From positions 124,001 to 188,000 of the forward strand of contig CALDUT010000004.1 of NCBI GenBank assembly GCA_937924775.1: a stretch of 64,000 nucleotides of DNA. Direction: 5' to 3'. Source of the stretch: an uncultured Gemmata sp. (GTDB lineage: Bacteria > Planctomycetota > Planctomycetia > Gemmatales > Gemmataceae). The stretch's first letter is position 1. Every line of letters begins with the position of its first letter. A model generated the notes under the pieces. The model had not been told where the DNA came from and searched no databases. It worked only from the letters and a program-made list of their open reading frames with translations. The position numbers were made by a program, and so were the translations under genes. Below, one piece after another: positions 35,995 to 43,641 of this stretch.

Positions 35995-36399
35995 ATGGGA
36001 ATGAGCATGAAGAAGTTCGCCGCGATTGTCCGGCAAGCGATTGAATCGCTACCCGACGAGATCCAAGCGCATCTCGAAAATGTTGTCATTGATGTCGAGG
36101 AAGAACCCTCGGTGGAATTTCTCCGCCAAGCGGGTTTCACCGAGGAAGAAATCGCCGCGGGGGAATCACTCTACGGCTACTTCATGCCCCTCGACGGCGT
36201 CAGCGCCACCGACATGCTCGAAAACCCCAACCGCATTATCATTTTTCGCAATCCGCTCGAAGAAGACTTCCCCGATCCGCACGATTTACAAATCGAAATT
36301 CGCAAAACCGTGGTTCACGAAATCGCCCACCACTTCGGCCTCACCGATCGCGACCTCGAAAAATTCGACGACAACCCCAACCCCTTCCGCGACGAGTAA
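35995..36399 (+). CDS. Small zincin-like metallopeptidase (DUF1025 family)
   Basis: 134 residues, cytoplasmic. The zinc motif is HEIAH followed by HFGLTD, as in the minimal metallopeptidase family of short acidic proteins. The N-terminus (FAAIVRQAIESLPDEIQAHLENVVIDVEEEP) is the family's characteristic opening. Three in-frame ATGs (35995, 36001, 36007) make the exact start uncertain. It has no clear substrate. It is probably co-transcribed with the MFS gene upstream. Confidence 0.85.
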   Translation: MGMSMKKFAAIVRQAIESLPDEIQAHLENVVIDVEEEPSVEFLRQAGFTEEEIAAGESLYGYFMPLDGVSATDMLENPNRIIIFRNPLEEDFPDPHDLQIEIRKTVVHEIAHHFGLTDRDLEKFDDNPNPFRDE

Positions 36400-36565
36400 T
36401 TCCCCCGCAGGTATTCCCGGTCACGATCCCCCCAACCACCACCGGTGCTGCTCATGCCCTTGGATAGTTCGCCTGAGTTTGGGAGTGTCTTCGCCTTGCA
36501 CTTTTACACCGCTTAGGCTATCCCCCCCCGCGCTCCCGGAGAAGATGTTGAGCTGAGGCGTGGGT

Positions 36566-37519
36566 ATGCCGCTGCCGGTGGCTTTGAGCTTGATCGATGT
36601 GACGGTACGCTACGGTGAGCGTGTGGCGCTGGCGGGTGTCTCGCTCGAAGTTCGCCGCGGGGAAATTGTGGGGTTGTTGGGGCCGAACGGTTCAGGCAAA
36701 AGCAGCACGCTGGCGGTCGCGGCGGGCATCCTCGAACCGGCGTCGGGAACGGTGCAAATCGAAGGCCGCAGCCGTGCCTCCGACCCTCGCGGATTCGCCT
36801 TCCGTGTGGGGTTGGTGCCCCAAGAGCCAGCCATTTACGAGGAATTCACGGCGTATGAAAATTTGACCTTCTTCGGCGAACTTTATGGCCTCAGCGGAAG
36901 TGACTTGCGGCGACGGGTGGTGCGAACGCTCGCACGCGTTCAGCTCACCGAACGGGCCCACGATCGCGTCGGAAGCTTCTCCGGGGGAATGAAGCAGCGG
37001 CTGAATCTGGCCATCGCCCTGCTGCACGACCCCCCCGTGCTGTTGCTCGACGAACCGACGGCCGCACTCGACCCGGCCAGCCGCGACTCTCTTTTCGCCG
37101 ACCTCGCCCGGTTCCGCGACGACGGCCACGCGATTCTACTGACCACGCACCACCTCGACGAAGCCGAAGGCGGTTGCGATCGCGTGGCGGTGCTGGAGGG
37201 TGGGCGATTGATCGCCTGCGGGGGGCCGGCGGAGTTGCTCCGACCGCGGCCGGCCGATCGGGCCATTCTGTATGGCCACCTCCGCACCCGCCCACCGAAA
37301 TTCCTCGAAAAAGCGCTGCGACGCCGGCTTGGTTCGCATGTGGAATTGGAAATCACTGGTCGCCGCCTCCGCCTCGCGGCCGCTAGCAACGAAGAACTCG
37401 GCTATGCCCTCGCCGCTCTTCTGGCCGACGGCGTGGAGTTGGAAGCGTACCGCACCCCGGCGGGAGCCCTCGAACGAGCCCTCCGGGCGGACACCACTGC
37501 GCGGGGGAGTAGCCCGTGA
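36566..37519 (+). CDS. ABC transporter ATP-binding protein
   Basis: 317 residues. Walker A GPNGSGKSS, the Q-loop in GLVPQEPAIYEE, signature SGGMKQRLNLAIALL, Walker B LLLDEPTAALD and the switch His in LTTHHLDEAE are all present. The start ATG at 36566 has GAGG upstream. The C-terminal extension (FLEKALRRRLGSHVELEI...) fits NatA/CcmA-type exporters. It overlaps the permease gene by 4 bases (translational coupling), so the pair forms one exporter. Confidence 0.95.
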   Translation: MPLPVALSLIDVTVRYGERVALAGVSLEVRRGEIVGLLGPNGSGKSSTLAVAAGILEPASGTVQIEGRSRASDPRGFAFRVGLVPQEPAIYEEFTAYENLTFFGELYGLSGSDLRRRVVRTLARVQLTERAHDRVGSFSGGMKQRLNLAIALLHDPPVLLLDEPTAALDPASRDSLFADLARFRDDGHAILLTTHHLDEAEGGCDRVAVLEGGRLIACGGPAELLRPRPADRAILYGHLRTRPPKFLEKALRRRLGSHVELEITGRRLRLAAASNEELGYALAALLADGVELEAYRTPAGALERALRADTTARGSSP

Positions 37520-38682
37520 GCCGTAGACTCGAATTGACACTGACCCTGGCCCGTAAGGATTGGCGACGGTTCTGGGCCGACCGGCGCGCTGCGATCATGG
37601 TCTTCGCCGTTCCCATCCTCCTGGCCTCGGCCTTCGGCCTGATCTTCCACCAAACACCCCACGAACCGACCCAATTGCCGGTGGTGGTGGTGGTGGAAGA
37701 ACCCGGGCCGTTCAGCCGGCTTGTCGCGAATGATTTGCTAGTGTCACAGCGACTCGATGCCCAGGAACTGCCCCGCGAAGAAGCCGAAGCTCTTGTCGCC
37801 CAGCGGCGAGCCGTAGCTATTGTCCTTCCCCGGGGCTTGGAACGGCTGCAACACTGGCAACCCGACAGTGCCGGTGAACGCCCAACGCTGGTGCTGTTGC
37901 ACCATCCCGGAGCCAATACGGAAAAGCAATGGGCTGAAGGAGTTGTGACGGAAACCGTCATGCAACGGGTAGCTCGGGAAGCCTTCGGGGCCGACGCGCA
38001 CGAACTGGCGCCGCCGTTTCGCGTACAATCGGCAGCGGTGACCACCCACCCGAACGCGCAGTTCAACTCCTACACCCACAGCTTCTGCGGAATGACGATT
38101 CAATACCTGTTGCTTTGGGGTATGGAGAGTGGCTTGGTGCTGTTGCGGGAACGGCAACGCCCGGTCTGGTCGCGGCTGCGAGCCGCCGCAGTACCGCTGT
38201 CGTGCATTTTGACCGGACAGGCGATCGCCACCGCGGCTGTGGCGATATTCCAAATCATCCTCACCTTCACATTCGGTTATGTGGTTTTTGGAGTGAAGGT
38301 GGAGGGTTCGCTTCTGGGGTTCGGATTGCTGGCGATTGCGGCTGGCGGTTTAGCCGCGGCCACGGGTTTGACGGTGGCCGCTGTGGGGGGGACCGAAACG
38401 CGGGCTCGCAGCATCAGTATTTTGCTGATTTTGACGTTGGCGATGCTGGGTGGCTTATGGGTCCCGGCCTTTCTGCTGCCCGGCTGGGTTCGCGACATCG
38501 GCTGGTTCTTACCGACCAGCTGGGCCATGCACGGGTTGGAAAGTGTGACATGGCAACAAGCCAGCCTGACGGAAGTCTTGCCAAGCTTTGGAGTTGTGTT
38601 CGGTTTCACCGCTGTGTTACTCATTTTGGCCACGCTGCGGTTAGGCCAGGCCGAACGGAATTGGCCACGGGGAGAATTCTAG
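37516..38682 (+). CDS. ABC-2 type permease
   Basis: 388 residues, GTG start at 37516 overlapping the preceding stop. N-terminal helix (AAIMVFAVPILLASAFGLIF), a large extracytoplasmic domain (about residues 45-180), then five or six C-terminal helices, ending with the family's LPGWVRDIGWFLPTSWAMHGLE. This is the NatB/YhaP layout of an ABC-2 exporter. Substrate unknown. A thioredoxin-fold gene with an AGGAGG site starts 10 bases after, so the three genes form an operon. Confidence 0.92.
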   Translation: MSRRLELTLTLARKDWRRFWADRRAAIMVFAVPILLASAFGLIFHQTPHEPTQLPVVVVVEEPGPFSRLVANDLLVSQRLDAQELPREEAEALVAQRRAVAIVLPRGLERLQHWQPDSAGERPTLVLLHHPGANTEKQWAEGVVTETVMQRVAREAFGADAHELAPPFRVQSAAVTTHPNAQFNSYTHSFCGMTIQYLLLWGMESGLVLLRERQRPVWSRLRAAAVPLSCILTGQAIATAAVAIFQIILTFTFGYVVFGVKVEGSLLGFGLLAIAAGGLAAATGLTVAAVGGTETRARSISILLILTLAMLGGLWVPAFLLPGWVRDIGWFLPTSWAMHGLESVTWQQASLTEVLPSFGVVFGFTAVLLILATLRLGQAERNWPRGEF

Positions 38683-38692
38683 GAGGATTGGG

Positions 38693-39295
38693 ATGAAGAA
38701 ATGGATGGCCTGCACGGCGTGGTTGTGGATGGTGGGGCCCTGGGTTGCCCAACCCCCGGTGGGGGCTTCTGAGCCCAAACCGCTGGAGCTAATCCTCGAA
38801 GATCAGTTTGAACGCAAAGCCAGCTTAGCCGATCTACGGGGCCATGTGGTGATCTTGGTCTTCGGGGATCGCCGCGGAACGGAAGTCTGCCGGAAACTGG
38901 GCGAACAACTGCATGTCTGTTGGCATCCTACAGCCAAAGCACAACCGCCGGCCAAAGCTCAGGCCGCGCCGGTGGTCCCGTTGGAGGGGCTGAAGCCGGG
39001 GCAAGTGGCCCCCAACGTTGTGGTGGTCCCGGTGGCCTGTTGTGGCAAAGTCCCGGCGGCCTTACGCGGAACCATCAGCCGGCAGATCGCCAAGGGGTCT
39101 CCAGATGTGGTGGTGTGGTTGGATTACAACGACACCATGAAGAATCTTTTCGGTCTCGCGTCCGGGGAAACCAATGTTGTGGTGATCGATGCGCAAGGAG
39201 TGGCCCGTTGGAAATTCAACGGCACCATCGACCAGGCCAACATGGATAAACTCGTCGAAACCGTGCAAGCATTGCGTCGCGAAGCGGTGAAATAG
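38693..39295 (+). CDS. Secreted thioredoxin-fold protein lacking a CXXC motif
   Basis: 200 residues with a signal peptide (MKKWMACTAWLWMVGPWVAQPPVGA). The fold pattern is of the redoxin/TlpA type (LEDQFERKASLADLRGHVVILVFGDRRG, NVVVIDAQGVARWKFNGTID). At the usual active-site place the sequence is FGDRRGTEVCRK, with a single Cys, so it is not a normal thiol-disulfide reductase. A Pro/Ala linker (KAQPPAKAQAAP) interrupts it. Cys-Cys in PVACCGKVP may be a second redox or metal site. Strong ribosome site AGGAGG; coupled to the ABC genes, possibly as a periplasmic partner. Confidence 0.75.
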   Translation: MKKWMACTAWLWMVGPWVAQPPVGASEPKPLELILEDQFERKASLADLRGHVVILVFGDRRGTEVCRKLGEQLHVCWHPTAKAQPPAKAQAAPVVPLEGLKPGQVAPNVVVVPVACCGKVPAALRGTISRQIAKGSPDVVVWLDYNDTMKNLFGLASGETNVVVIDAQGVARWKFNGTIDQANMDKLVETVQALRREAVK

Positions 39296-39759
39296 CCCCA
39301 GCGGCCGCGTTTGTCCCGCTGGCGTTGCAAGCATCGTGGGCCGACCGCGGTGGACTGTGCGTGCCGCGGTGGCCACGGAGACCAAATTTAACGCTCAGGA
39401 CCTCTTCACTACTCAGGAACGGGATGCTCGCTCGCTTCCGCAATGGTCCTAACCTGCAAAGACTCACTGTTCATTATCTTCACTGAACAAAACATCACAA
39501 TCTGAATTGATGAACTCAAGTTTGGTGTCCGCGGTAGCCTTCCTTCCTTATCCCCAGGGGTTGCCAGAAGCCATTCTCCGTTTCTTGAGAAAGAATCGCG
39601 GCGCACTGGCCACGGCATGACCAGTGCTGGTATCCTGCTAGCCGGTACGCCGCTAGCGAAGCTTGTCCGATTCCAACCGCGCTTGGGTATTCCCGTTGGG
39701 CGCAGGAATTGCACAATTTGTAGGCTTCTGGATTGATTCCCATGACCCTGAGGTGGCTT
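39296..39759. other. Relatively AT-rich gap before the terpene-cyclase-fold gene
   Basis: No supportable gene in 464 bases. It shows short inverted repeats, for example TGTTCA-(10)-TGAACA near 39470-39491 and ACTGG...CCAGT near 39606-39628. The 3' part must hold the promoter for the gene at 39760 (ribosome site GAGGTGG at 39750-39756). Confidence 0.4.
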
Positions 39760-40902
39760 ATGTTCGCACTGACCCGTCGCCAATGGTTGCACTGGGCCGC
39801 GTTCTCCCCCGCGGCGTTGACCTTCACCAGTGGATGGCGTCCGCCGCGTGCCGCGGCCGCTCCGAGTGCCGACGAGATTCGACCCGTAGTCGAGAAGGCG
39901 TTGGGGTTCTTCAAGAATAGTCAGAAAGAGGCCGGCAACTTCGGGGATCCCCGCGCCGGCGAACCGGGGCTGACCGCACTGATTGTCGCGGCGTTGGTCA
40001 AAAACGGCGTGCCGAGCGATCACCCGGTCATCACGAAAGCCTTAAAGTATCTCGAATCGAAGGTGCAAAAAGACGGTGGCGTTTACGACCGCGGGCTTTC
40101 CAACTATATGACCTGCCTAGCCATCATGACTTTCCAGGAAGTCAACCGCGACGGCAAATACAACAAAACCATCGAGGATGCGGTCAAATACGTCAAATCC
40201 CTCCAATTCGCCGATGGCCTCACCGCAGATAATCCCTCCTACGGCGGGGCCGGCTACGACAAACCCAACGCCAAAGCTCGCCCGGATCTGTCCAATACAC
40301 ACTTCATGGTGGAAGCTTTACTGGCCGCCGGTGTCAGCAAAGACGACCCGAGCATCACCCGGGCCCTCCAATACATCAGCCGCAGCCAAAACCTTGAAAG
40401 TGAATTCAATCAACTGGCCTTCGCCAAAAAAGCAGGCGAAAACGACAAAGGCGGCTTTGTCTACAACCTGGCCGACGCCGACAACCCCAAAAGCGACAAA
40501 CGCACACCCCAAGGCGGCCTCCGTAGCGAAGGGGCCATGACCTACGCTGGATTGAAAAGCTTCTTGTACGCCGGTGTCAGCAAAGACGACATCCGGGTGA
40601 AAGCCGCCATCGCGTGGATTCGCCGCAACTACACGGTGACCGAAAACCCCGGTCAGAAGGATGCGGGCCTGTACTACTACTACCACACCTTTGCCAAAGC
40701 CATGGACGCCCTTGGGGAAGACCCCTTCATAGATGCTCAAGGCGTCAAACACGATTGGCGACAAGAACTCTTCGACGAACTGAAGAAGCGGCAAAAAGAC
40801 AACGGCAGTTGGGTCAACAGCAACGGGGCCTTCCTCGAAGGCCTACCGGAACTCGCTACTGCTTTCGCGATATTGGCGATCAGTTATTGCCAAAAGAAAT
40901 AA
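39760..40902 (+). CDS. Secreted terpene-cyclase/prenyltransferase-fold protein, copy 1 (Tat signal)
   Basis: 380 residues. The start at 39760 is preferred for the GAGGTGG site upstream, and it gives the same length as the paralogue at 61421. The N-terminus MFALTRRQWLHWAAFSPAAL reads as a twin-arginine signal. The body is an alpha-toroid with repeats of the squalene-hopene-cyclase type (AALIVAALVKNG, KALKYLESKVQKDGG, YGGAGYDKPNAKARPDLSNT, QKDNGSW at the end), and a shared YYYYHTFAKAMDALGEDPF block. No DXDD catalytic motif was found, so cyclase activity is doubtful. Function unknown. Confidence 0.82.
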   Translation: MFALTRRQWLHWAAFSPAALTFTSGWRPPRAAAAPSADEIRPVVEKALGFFKNSQKEAGNFGDPRAGEPGLTALIVAALVKNGVPSDHPVITKALKYLESKVQKDGGVYDRGLSNYMTCLAIMTFQEVNRDGKYNKTIEDAVKYVKSLQFADGLTADNPSYGGAGYDKPNAKARPDLSNTHFMVEALLAAGVSKDDPSITRALQYISRSQNLESEFNQLAFAKKAGENDKGGFVYNLADADNPKSDKRTPQGGLRSEGAMTYAGLKSFLYAGVSKDDIRVKAAIAWIRRNYTVTENPGQKDAGLYYYYHTFAKAMDALGEDPFIDAQGVKHDWRQELFDELKKRQKDNGSWVNSNGAFLEGLPELATAFAILAISYCQKK

Positions 40903-40997
40903 CCGCGGCTCCAGTCATCCACGCAAAGGACAAGGCCCCGAGGGGGGGCCAGCGGAGTGGCGTTACCCGGCGTTCGTCGCAGCCAGTCATCCCTACG

Positions 40998-41333
40998 GCG
41001 GATGTGGCCCAAGCTTTCTCCTGGGCCACGCTCACGCCTTGGCTGGGCAACACACCGAGCGTCGCGCTACGACACTACGTTGACCCAACAGAAGCGGCCT
41101 TCGACCGGGCCTTGGAGTGGATGCCGAAAAGCGGCGTACTGGAGGCGCAAAAAGCGGCGCAGCAGGAGCCGGACCCAAGTTGCACAGAATCGCAAGTATC
41201 GCCGGAAGCTCTTGGGCTTTGCAAGTCTATGCAACTTGATGCTTTTCGTAAGTCCTTGCTGCATAACGACTTACGGGAGTGTATCGGAATCGAACCGACA
41301 GGGAGCGTTGTTCACACCCCCCACGGGTTTTGA
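40998..41333 (+). pseudogene. C-terminal remnant of a tyrosine recombinase (integrase)
   Basis: The plus-strand frame reads PWLGNTPSVALRHYVDPTE followed by FDRALEW, which matches the end of phage-type integrases in planctomycetes (W-x-GNT-x(4)-L-x-HY), including the nucleophile Tyr (codon at 41076). The conserved Arg and His-x-x-Arg of the catalytic core and the whole N-terminal part are missing; the sequence just upstream is unrelated. The frame ends inside the 3' half of tRNA-Sec, the usual arrangement for integrases that use a tRNA gene as att site. A truncated, non-functional fragment. Confidence 0.7.
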
Positions 41334-41368
41334 AGACCCGGGCCAACACCAGTTGTGCAAACACTCCC
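41274..41368 (-). tRNA. selC: tRNA-Sec (anticodon UCA)
   Basis: On the minus strand the RNA begins GGGAGTGT, which pairs with ACACTCCC at the 3' end: an 8-base-pair acceptor stem. The T arm is 5 bp (GTCGG / CCGAT) around TTCGATT, giving the 8+5 architecture of bacterial tRNA-Sec. The anticodon arm CGGGT-CTTCAAA-ACCCG has anticodon TCA, which reads UGA. A long variable arm (GGGGGTGT / ACGCTCCC, 8 bp) follows. Discriminator base G73 is present and CCA is not encoded. About 95 nt. A TACAAT -10-like box lies upstream (41382-41387). It implies selenocysteine insertion in this organism. Confidence 0.93.
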
Positions 41369-41761
41369 AACTCACACCGCTATTGTAATCGGCTCTGGTG
41401 GCGATGGGTAGAAGCCGCGTCATGCCTCCCTCCTTGGATTTTCACGACGTCGGTGGGTCTGCGGTGGTCTGTTCCTTCGATGGGGAGAAGCCGCTTTCTG
41501 CTTCCTGCCCGGGATTTTTCACCCACCATCACATAGCCATGAAGGGGGCTTCTGCGTGCCATTGTTTGAAGTGCCGTGCGGTAGTAACATCAAGCTTTTG
41601 TAACCTTCTGCGTACCTCCTGGCACAACACCCCCGCGAACGGGACTAAACCCGATCGCCCGTTCGCGTTCGATTCCTCTGCCAACCGTCCGGTTTGTGAA
41701 TTTGTCCGGGTCTCTGCCAAATTCCTACACTGCTGGAAAAGGAGGAACGGAGGGCGACGCT
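41369..41761. other. Leader region before hemF, with a stem-loop
   Basis: No supportable gene in about 390 bases. Near the tRNA it holds the tRNA-Sec promoter candidate (TACAAT at 41382-41387, minus strand). A perfect 9-base inverted repeat, GCGAACGGG (41635-41643) / CCCGTTCGC (41658-41666), with a 14-base loop, lies about 95 bases before hemF and could be a leader hairpin. Confidence 0.45.
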
Positions 41762-42646
41762 ATGCACGAACAAGCGGTGGCGTTTTTTCGCGATTTACAA
41801 GATCGGATTTGTGCCGCATTGGAACGGGTCGATGGCGGGGCGGCCTTTCGTGAAGACAGTTGGCAGCGGCCCGGCGGCGGTGGCGGACGAACCCGAGTGA
41901 TTGAGAACGGGGCTGTCTTCGAGAAAGGCGGGGTGAATTTCTCTGAGGTTTTTGGCGAATTCAGCCCTGAGTTCGCCCAACAAATCCCCGGGGATGGCTT
42001 GGCGTTCACGGCCACCGGGGTTTCTCTCGTGATCCATCCCCGCAGTCCGCTGGTGCCCACGGTGCATGCGAATTTCCGCTATTTGACCCACGGTCGCAGG
42101 GCGTGGTTTGGTGGCGGCGGCGATCTGACCCCGTATTACCCGTTCAAAGAGGATGTCATTCACTTCCACAAAGTGTGGAAGCGGGTCTGCGAAACCCACG
42201 CGAATGTGGCCAATTATGCCCAGATGAAACACGATTGCGACGAATACTTCTTCCTCAAGCACCGTAACGAAGCCCGCGGTGTCGGCGGCATTTTCTTCGA
42301 CTACATGGATGCGACCGAAGCCGCGTTCGCTTTCGTCCGCGACGCCGGCAACGCCTTCCTCGACGCCTATGTTCCCATTGTGGAACGCCGCAAAGGACTG
42401 ACCTACACCCCCGAACAGCGGTTTTTTCAGGAATATCGCCGTGGCCGCTATGTGGAATTCAACCTCATCTACGACCGCGGCACAGTCTTTGGCCTGAAGA
42501 CGGACGGCCGCACGGAAAGTATCCTGATGAGCCTGCCGCCGGTGGTCCGTTACATCTACGACTACAAACCGGCCCCCGGCACACCCGAAGCGGAACTGAC
42601 CGAGTACTGGCTGAAACCCCAGGATTGGGCGGCGATGAGCGAATAG
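41762..42646 (+). CDS. hemF: Oxygen-dependent coproporphyrinogen III oxidase
   Basis: 294 residues; start at 41762 with GGAGGAACGGAGG just upstream. HemF family blocks: GGGRTRVIENGAVFEKGGVN, SLVIHPRSPLVPTVHANFRY, the WFGGGGDLTPYYP signature, GVGGIFFDYMD, YVEFNLIYDRGTVFGLKTDGRTESILMSLPP. It converts coproporphyrinogen III to protoporphyrinogen IX with O2, two decarboxylations in the cytoplasm, for haem synthesis. It shows the organism is aerobic. It stands alone here. Confidence 0.97.
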   Translation: MHEQAVAFFRDLQDRICAALERVDGGAAFREDSWQRPGGGGGRTRVIENGAVFEKGGVNFSEVFGEFSPEFAQQIPGDGLAFTATGVSLVIHPRSPLVPTVHANFRYLTHGRRAWFGGGGDLTPYYPFKEDVIHFHKVWKRVCETHANVANYAQMKHDCDEYFFLKHRNEARGVGGIFFDYMDATEAAFAFVRDAGNAFLDAYVPIVERRKGLTYTPEQRFFQEYRRGRYVEFNLIYDRGTVFGLKTDGRTESILMSLPPVVRYIYDYKPAPGTPEAELTEYWLKPQDWAAMSE

Positions 42647-42682
42647 CCGACATGGCCGCCGCCATTATCCGCGGCAACCATA

Positions 42683-42732
42683 TGTCTATAAATGTCTATT
42701 TTGCGATCAAAATTGTGTATAATTTTGTCTAT
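42683..42732. promoter_or_regulatory. Four TGTCTAT-type heptamers in an AT-rich island
   Basis: In an AT-rich stretch between hemF and the phosphatidyltransferase gene the heptamer TGTCTAT occurs at 42683, 42693 and 42726, and TGTGTAT at 42714. Offsets of 10, 21 and 12 bases are near whole helical turns, as for a repeated protein-binding site. A TATAAT is at 42718-42723, but without a -35 at the right distance. Unlike the surrounding GC-rich DNA. Confidence 0.45.
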
Positions 42733-42887
42733 TTCATTGGTTGCTGAAAATTCTCGCCAGAGCATAATTGGCGTCTGATGGCCTGAATTCTTCGAGAAAC
42801 AGATGATTCTTCCTACGACATTCTAACGTTCGCCGACGTTCCACGTGGAACACATGGCCAAAAGCGCCGTGATCGACCGGGCGACCG

Positions 42888-43412
42888 CTACGTGGTCGCC
42901 GCCGGTGGTCGCAGAAACCGCAGAGCGTAATCCCCGGCGGCCACAAGGCTCAGAAGCGTTGTCAGTGCCAATAGCCACACCGGGGCCGAACCCATCTTCA
43001 CCAACACCAGAAGCACGACGAATTGCGAGGCGGTCGTCGATTTCCCCCACCATGAGGGCCGCAGCTTCGGCCGCGGCGACCCGGGCGGCCGTTGTAGAAC
43101 GTAAAGCATGCCGAGCAGGACCGTGATGTCGCGAGCGGCAATACCCACCAACCACAGCGGATGAAGGGCTCCTTCCGCCAGCAGTGTTGCGGCCACGATC
43201 AGCACGAAGAACTTATCGGCCACCGGGTCCAGCCAGCGGCCCACGTCGGTTTCGCCATGCAACCACCGTGCGGCCCAGCCATCCAAGCCATCCGAGAGCA
43301 TCGCGACAATCACGATCAGCAGCCGGCTATCGTCTGCGGCGAACGGAAATGCTACACCCAAAACGATCCGCGCAGCGGACAGGGCATTCGGAATCAGTAC
43401 CCGGTGGTTCAT
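42888..43412 (-). CDS. CDP-alcohol phosphatidyltransferase
   Basis: 174 residues. The family signature DG-x(2)-AR-x(8)-G-x(3)-D-x(3)-D is complete: LDGWAARWL, then G, then WLDPVAD. Several hydrophobic helices follow (FFVLIVAATLLAEGAL, VGIAARDITVLLGMLYVL, VVLLVLVKMGSAPVWLLALTTLLSL). It transfers a phosphatidyl group from CDP-diacylglycerol to an alcohol (glycerol-3-phosphate in PgsA or inositol in PIS). Length and start (NALSAARIVLG) fit the PgsA/PgsA-like group; the alcohol acceptor cannot be fixed. No good ribosome site precedes the start at 43412. Confidence 0.88.
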   Translation of the reverse strand: MNHRVLIPNALSAARIVLGVAFPFAADDSRLLIVIVAMLSDGLDGWAARWLHGETDVGRWLDPVADKFFVLIVAATLLAEGALHPLWLVGIAARDITVLLGMLYVLQRPPGSPRPKLRPSWWGKSTTASQFVVLLVLVKMGSAPVWLLALTTLLSLVAAGDYALRFLRPPAATT

Positions 43413-43591
43413 GCTACGCGAAGCCGTGCGGTTTTTGCAAGATCCATGGTGTGTTATCACACCAGCCATCGATGATACAATGACCACCCGACGATACCCG
43501 ATAGATCCCGGAGAGGGGAAAAGAAAGTGTTCGTGTCGGCCGCAATTGGGTGGAGAATATTGTAGAACTGGTCTTGATGTTAATAGCAAGA

Positions 43592-43616
43592 CACCCGGAA
43601 TGTCTGATTCCGGGTG
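43592..43616 (-). terminator. Stem-loop after the Tyr-rich secreted protein gene
   Basis: A perfect 10-base inverted repeat, CACCCGGAAT / ATTCCGGGTG, loop of 5, sits 25 bases past the stop of the minus-strand gene at 43642. No long T-run follows; it is a plausible 3' end signal. Confidence 0.55.
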
Positions 43617-43641
43617 CTGAGAGAATCATCGCTGGCGTGGA

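Noticed and set aside
41667-41676. GTTCGATTCC after the hemF leader hairpin, matching the T-loop core of tRNA-Sec in the opposite orientation
   Set aside because: Only 10 bases match and this is a common tRNA T-loop string; too short to call an att duplication.
42718-42723. TATAAT as a possible promoter in the heptamer island
   Set aside because: No -35 hexamer at 16-18 bases (TTGCGA at 42701 is only 11 bases away), so it is not scored as a promoter.
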